A stretch of DNA of 43,336 nt, taken from Planctomycetota bacterium. GTDB taxonomy: Bacteria; Planctomycetota; Phycisphaerae; UBA1845; PWPN01. Position 1 is the first letter of the stretch; each line of letters begins with the position of its first letter. Positions 40,401 to 43,336 of this stretch are shown in pieces. The stretch spans positions 1 through 43,336 of the forward strand of contig JAKLEZ010000037.1 in the NCBI GenBank assembly GCA_022711465.1. The letters are read 5' to 3'. The notes under the pieces were generated by a model. That model saw nothing but the letters and a program-made list of their open reading frames with translations, was not told the origin of the DNA and did not search any database. The position numbers and the translations under genes are program-made.

Positions 40401-43056
40401 CGGGCGTCCCGTCGCCATCCGTGTCGACCTCGGACACGCCGCAGCCGCATTGGCCGGATGCAACCTTGGCCGGATCGGCAGGACACTCGTCGACGCAGTC
40501 GGGCGTCCCGTCGCCATCCGTGTCGGCGTCGGACACGCCACACCCGCAAACCCCCGGCTCGGTCTTATCGGGATCATCCGGGCACTCATCCTCCTCCAGC
40601 AGACTGGAATGCAGTCGGACCCACTTCACAGTGCAGGAGGCTGCTCCGGTCGCGTCCGGGGGGTTCTGGGTGATATTGAGCGGCTGATCGCCAAGGTATA
40701 CCTCCAATCCGAGCCCCGTCGGCCTGTAGAAGGTCAAGCCCATGCACGCTTCCGAAGTCAGTGACACCACTCCCAAAACGCTGTCCTTGAAGGTCGGATC
40801 GATGGTGACGCGGTAGATGTTGGGTCGGGGCTGGGTGAGGCGGTATGTCACCTGGTTCCGGACCAGGCTGTAACGCAGCATCCGCGAAAGCCCGGCCACG
40901 AAGATGTGCCCGGAGTGGTGGCGATCGGCCAGGCGGCGGAATCCTGCATAGGAAGCCGCCAGCCGAGCGGGCGTGAAGCCAATGTAGCTCTCCATGCTCG
41001 GGTCGTAGGTATAGTACTCGAGGTGCGCATAGGCGATGGCCAGTGCCCCCCGCGCTTCCAGGTTGTCGAGGATTCGCTCGTCGAAGTAGTCGGCCATGTC
41101 CCAGAAACAAGAGGCGGAATTGTAACCGCACCGAATCACGTAAAAACGAACGTTCTGGGCGCTCTGAGTAATTCGGAACTGATTCTGAGGCCCCAGTGTC
41201 AGCGTCCAGACACCGCCAGCGTGCTTGGCATCGGCCAGGCAGGCATGGCCGACCTCATTTGTGCTGCTGGACCAGATCAGTACGCTGTCGGCGCCTGACC
41301 AGGCATAGCCGGGCATCGCGGCATCGGACACCGTCAGTGTGGCGTAGGTGCCGGGCATAACGGCCGCCAAGCCGTCGTCCGCGACCCTGTACAGAATCCG
41401 TGCGGCGAATCGAGGGAAGACGTAACCTCGTTGCCCGTCGTCATAGGTGTAAGGTTTGCACGGCGGGTTGCGGCTCTCGGACCAGTCTGGCACAGCGAAA
41501 AGATAGGCGGGGTTGAGTCCGCTGGGGTTGCCGGCGAACCAGCTCCAGATCCCGCTTCCAGCCTGCCTGGTAAGGTGCCAATGATACTCCGGTGCGGGTG
41601 TCGTCCCTCCGTTGTCGCCCGCCTGAATCGTCGCGGGTCCAACGTTGTGGGTGTTCTCTCCGTCGCCATGATTCATCCACACCGGGGGCAGACTCAGACC
41701 GTGCCGGGCCAGGTCCGCGATGAACGCGGAGGCGTACTCCGGCCGAAACGCGGGGCGATAGTCCGAAGTACTCCCGAAATCGCCGTATCCATGCAGACTG
41801 TCAATGAGGCCGTCGTAGATCAACTGGCGAATGATGGCTGCGTCCGGCGTCTTCTCCTCTAGCACGGGCGAGAAACGATCCAGTGGTTTGTAGTATGAGA
41901 AGGCATTCTCTTGTCCCCAGCTGGAACGATAGCCCTTGCACACAAACGCCCAGATGCTAAATGTTGTTTCCATATCCAGCCCTGCTCCATGGACTGGATC
42001 GGTCTGGTCGGTGTTGAACCATCGCAGCAAACGGATGTACTCTTCGCGGTTCACCAGGCTATGGTTGTCGTGAGCGATGGCGAAGGCCGCGGAATAAGGA
42101 AACGGCCAGGAGCGTGGAACAGGCCTGGACGCGCTGGTTCGCGGCGCCGAGAACGATATCGGCAGCCACGGCGGCAGATCGAAGAACGGATACCGGCCGG
42201 TAGAAGACCTACACGCAGTCGCGGTCAGCAGCCGGCCGGAAGCGTCAGTGATTGCCACCGCGTTGTCTGCCCATTCATTGACTGATCGCCCGCTGAAGGC
42301 GAACCAGAACTGCAGATCGCCCGGAAGACCCAACTCGGGGGGTATCCTGCCAACGTCTGACATGCCGGGCAGTAGTCCCTGGAAGTCGGCGGCGGTCACG
42401 AGGTAGTTGTGCCACAGGCACGGTGCCGCGATCCCGCCATCCCACATGTAGGTGCTGGCCGCGCTGGAACCATGCCCGATCCTGGCTTCGTCACCGCCGG
42501 TCACCGGACTCGACGCGGTTGTGACGGTCTGGGTCTGGAGAGGGTAGCTGCTTGGTTGATAGGTGACACCGTCCGGCCCGGTGAGCCGTTGACAGAAGAA
42601 CGTTGCCCGGTGGGCCGTCGCATCGTAGGCAATTGCGACCGCGATCCAAGCGTTGTCCTCGACCGCGATGCCCGAATCGAGCGCGGTGACCGAGTCGAGC
42701 CAGAAAGTCAGTTGGCGCGTGGAACTGGATTGGCCCATCGCATATCGATAGCAGCCGGGACCGCCGGTGGACAGCACATAGCTTCCACTGCCGCTGTTGG
42801 TGAACCGCCGCACGATAGCGAACATGCTCACGTTGACGTCCGGACTCGAGGGCCCCTGTGGGCCCAACGAAAGATAATTGCAGTTCGAATTGCTCAGCAG
42901 GATGGACGCGTCGGCCAGCTCCACCGGGTCACCCTGTGCCGGGGAGGCCACGGCCATGGCGAACGCTATCCAGGTCCCCAGGACTGCGGCTCGCAAGCGA
43001 CACCGCAGGTGGCCGAGATCGCGAGTAGAAATCGCCGCCCAGGTGCAGAATGCCAT
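37411..43056 (-). CDS. giant exported multidomain protein: LamG-like, deacetylase-like, TSP3 repeats, dockerin-like, BACON-like, FGE-like
   Basis: This 1881-residue exported protein has a signal peptide (1-42, ASPAQG). It continues with a LamG-like domain (about 43-260) and a domain resembling polysaccharide deacetylases (about 300-720; FAIAHDNHSL, SLHGYGDFG, WMNHGDGENTHN). Residues 845-1453 hold 18 full and one short TSP3-type calcium repeats of DTDGDGTPDCVDECPADP form. A dockerin-like segment follows (1486-1530; WDLDVDGDVDQSDFGI), then a BACON-like domain (1540-1645) and an FGE/sulfatase-modifying domain (1648-1881; GMVLVPAGEF, RLPTEQEWEKAAGW, GGSW...GFR). The domains suggest surface carbohydrate binding and modification. 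Whether the FGE-like part is catalytic cannot be told here. Confidence 0.9.
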   Translation of the reverse strand: MAFCTWAAISTRDLGHLRCRLRAAVLGTWIAFAMAVASPAQGDPVELADASILLSNSNCNYLSLGPQGPSSPDVNVSMFAIVRRFTNSGSGSYVLSTGGPGCYRYAMGQSSSTRQLTFWLDSVTALDSGIAVEDNAWIAVAIAYDATAHRATFFCQRLTGPDGVTYQPSSYPLQTQTVTTASSPVTGGDEARIGHGSSAASTYMWDGGIAAPCLWHNYLVTAADFQGLLPGMSDVGRIPPELGLPGDLQFWFAFSGRSVNEWADNAVAITDASGRLLTATACRSSTGRYPFFDLPPWLPISFSAPRTSASRPVPRSWPFPYSAAFAIAHDNHSLVNREEYIRLLRWFNTDQTDPVHGAGLDMETTFSIWAFVCKGYRSSWGQENAFSYYKPLDRFSPVLEEKTPDAAIIRQLIYDGLIDSLHGYGDFGSTSDYRPAFRPEYASAFIADLARHGLSLPPVWMNHGDGENTHNVGPATIQAGDNGGTTPAPEYHWHLTRQAGSGIWSWFAGNPSGLNPAYLFAVPDWSESRNPPCKPYTYDDGQRGYVFPRFAARILYRVADDGLAAVMPGTYATLTVSDAAMPGYAWSGADSVLIWSSSTNEVGHACLADAKHAGGVWTLTLGPQNQFRITQSAQNVRFYVIRCGYNSASCFWDMADYFDERILDNLEARGALAIAYAHLEYYTYDPSMESYIGFTPARLAASYAGFRRLADRHHSGHIFVAGLSRMLRYSLVRNQVTYRLTQPRPNIYRVTIDPTFKDSVLGVVSLTSEACMGLTFYRPTGLGLEVYLGDQPLNITQNPPDATGAASCTVKWVRLHSSLLEEDECPDDPDKTEPGVCGCGVSDADTDGDGTPDCVDECPADPAKVASGQCGCGVSEVDTDGDGTPDCVDECPADPAKVAPGRCGCDVSEVDTDGDGTPDCVDECPADPAKVAPGRCGCDVSDLDTDGDGTPDCADECPADPAKVAPGRCGCDVSDLDTDGDGTPDCVDECPADPAKVAPGQCGCGVSEVDTDGDGAPDCVDECPADPAKVAPGQCGCGVPDVDTDGDGTPDCVDECPADPAKVAPGQCGCGVPDVDTDGDGTPDCGVSEVDTDGDGTPDCADECPADPAKVAPGLCGCGVSEVDTDGDATPDCADECPADPAKVAPGLCGCGVSDVDTDGDATPDCADECPADPAKVAPGLCGCGVSDVDTDGDGTPDCADECPADPAKVAPGLCGCGVSDVDTDGDGTPDCADECPADPAKVAPGLCGCGVSDVDTDGDGTPDCADECPADPAKVASGQCGCGVSDVDTDGDGTPDCVDECPADPAKVASGQCGCGVSEVDTDGDGTPDCADECPADPAKVAPGQCGCDVSEADTDGDGTPDCVDECPADPAKVAPGLCGCGVSEVDTDGDGTPDCADECPADPAKVAPGQCGCDVSEADTDGDGTPDCVDECPADPAKVAPGQCGCDVSDEDEDTDGVPDCLDACPNTYPWVSVDAKGCPPSGIQDFELFVNCFSGPAIPYGEGCAGWDLDVDGDVDQSDFGILQLRFVPRRPPGVLSVAEPDGFVGVGDQGGPFAPASKTYTLSNIGGRPITWTAEKTQAWVTLSRASGKLAAGASDILEIRVNAEASRLAAGSYSDTLTMANTTNARGSTTRAVNLTVNVRVIPPGMVLVPAGEFTYQNGPPIYLATFFIDQHEVTNASYCEFLNDIDKMGVHYYPGMKIDQTGPKGSYSYTVKAGKANYPIQWVTYDDATAFAAWRSQAEGRTYRLPTEQEWEKAAGWDPEEQKLYMYGFHQDVINCLWCNYHPEGAGACVGGPTPVGYYNGTSGRNDAKSYYGCYDMSGNVLEWTDSWYTVDQLRVIRGGSWEYAAMFCTVADRNNTSPAWRSITSGFRLVLPAE
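38698..40524 (-). repeat. tandem array of 99-bp (33-residue) TSP3-type repeats
   Basis: Eighteen full 99-bp units and one 45-bp unit (unit 8, DTDGDGTPDCGVSEV) lie head to tail within the giant protein. Each unit codes for a calcium-binding DxDxDG loop and four or five Cys (ECPADP, CGCGV/DVS). Variant residues fall into blocks: APGR units near the start, APGL units in the middle, and a two-unit APGQ-DVSEA/GVSEV pair repeated near the C-terminal end, showing unequal crossing-over. Confidence 0.95.
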
Positions 43057-43336
43057 AGAGGGTGCCCCTCTTGCCTATGTCTCTGAGATGTGGCGTGGGA
43101 CAGCCCCTTGAATGTGAGGTGTCGCGAGATGCCGTCCGGCGCCGACCCGCAAAGCCACGTTCATTGTACGTACTCTCCCCCTATCGCGTCCAGTGGTCCA
43201 CTCCCACCCAGGAGCCGGTTGCGATGTGCGATTGCGCCTGCTGGGCGGGCGTTCTGGCGATGTGGCGCGGAGGGCATACCCGCACAAGGGGCGGTTTTCG
43301 GCTGCACCGGTGGCGCATGCAGTTTATTTCTTCGAT
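43057..43336. promoter_or_regulatory. upstream region of the giant protein
   Basis: About 280 bp to the window edge on the 5' side of the minus-strand giant gene. It contains a CAGTGGTCCACT element (43191-43202) like the palindrome at 9124-9140, and GTACGTAC (43166-43173). No gene was recognised. The start's Shine-Dalgarno is weak. Confidence 0.3.

Noticed and set aside
38698..40524. Possible CRISPR array (regularly spaced repeats)
   Set aside because: The whole 99-bp unit is conserved, with no variable spacers, and it codes for TSP3 repeats. No cas genes.
38634..40764. Several long open frames on both strands across the TSP3 array (Arg/Pro- or Ser/Pro-rich translations)
   Set aside because: The repeat unit is 99 bp, a multiple of three, so any frame without a stop in one unit stays open through the array. 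Only the minus-strand frame of the giant protein makes sense as calcium repeats.
37411..43056. Diversity-generating retroelement target in the C-terminal FGE-like domain
   Set aside because: No reverse transcriptase or template repeat is visible in the window, so it is kept only as a possibility to check.

Overview
The window looks like chromosomal DNA of an environmental planctomycete, probably a member of the Phycisphaerae or a relative. This is inference. The support is the high GC content, a PEP-CTERM protein (2064-2888, minus), several exported proteins of planctomycete type, an ISKra4-type transposase remnant, and a giant exported protein that combines LamG-like, thrombospondin-type-3, dockerin-like and formylglycine-enzyme-like modules. 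I saw no rRNA, tRNA, CRISPR array or phage.

Layout. 0-3 kb: the tail of an unknown gene, an exported TIM-barrel-like protein, a transposase scrap and the PEP-CTERM protein. 3.6-8.4 kb: a light-response cluster with a MerR/B12-domain regulator, an NAD(P)-binding SDR/DUF2867 protein, an intact iron-sulfur photolyase of the PhrB/CryB type and a wrecked class I CPD photolyase. 8.3-14.3 kb: a fused ETF beta-alpha gene and ETF:quinone oxidoreductase, lying between two diverged 446-bp direct repeats. Each repeat carries a photolyase tail and a nitroreductase 5' region; the first nitroreductase is dead and the second is intact. 14.3-22 kb: stress and transport genes (ferritin-like remnant, GspE/PilB-type ATPase, thiol peroxidase, CBS-pair protein, P-type cation ATPase, ZIP transporter, lipoprotein peroxiredoxin) with two universal-stress-protein scraps. 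22-24 kb: two lipoproteins, the second of which reads as a full-length violaxanthin de-epoxidase (VDE) homologue without the plant Glu-rich tail.

24-29.4 kb (minus): a tightly overlapping chain of flavin split-barrel protein, shortened PEP-utilising protein, TspO and a broken GIY-YIG nuclease; then a Tat-signal fragment, a large glycosidase-like lipoprotein and a chimeric hydrolase scrap. 29.4-37.1 kb (minus): one operon of truncated cytosine-deaminase-like protein, glycerol dehydrogenase, a 1598-residue PocR-domain hybrid histidine kinase and a REC-PP2C response regulator. 37.4-43.1 kb (minus): the 1881-residue repeat protein.

Two themes stand out. First, many genes are shortened but keep recognisable ends or halves: CPD photolyase, first nitroreductase, ferritin-like protein, two USPs, GIY-YIG nuclease, PEP synthase, Tat protein, alpha/beta hydrolase, cytosine deaminase and transposase. 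This suggests repeated internal deletion, or possibly assembly chimerism. Second, several functions relate to light and redox: B12-domain regulator, photolyases, TspO and the VDE-like lipoprotein. The VDE-like lipoprotein and the PocR-kinase/glycerol-dehydrogenase operon are the best candidates for new biology.
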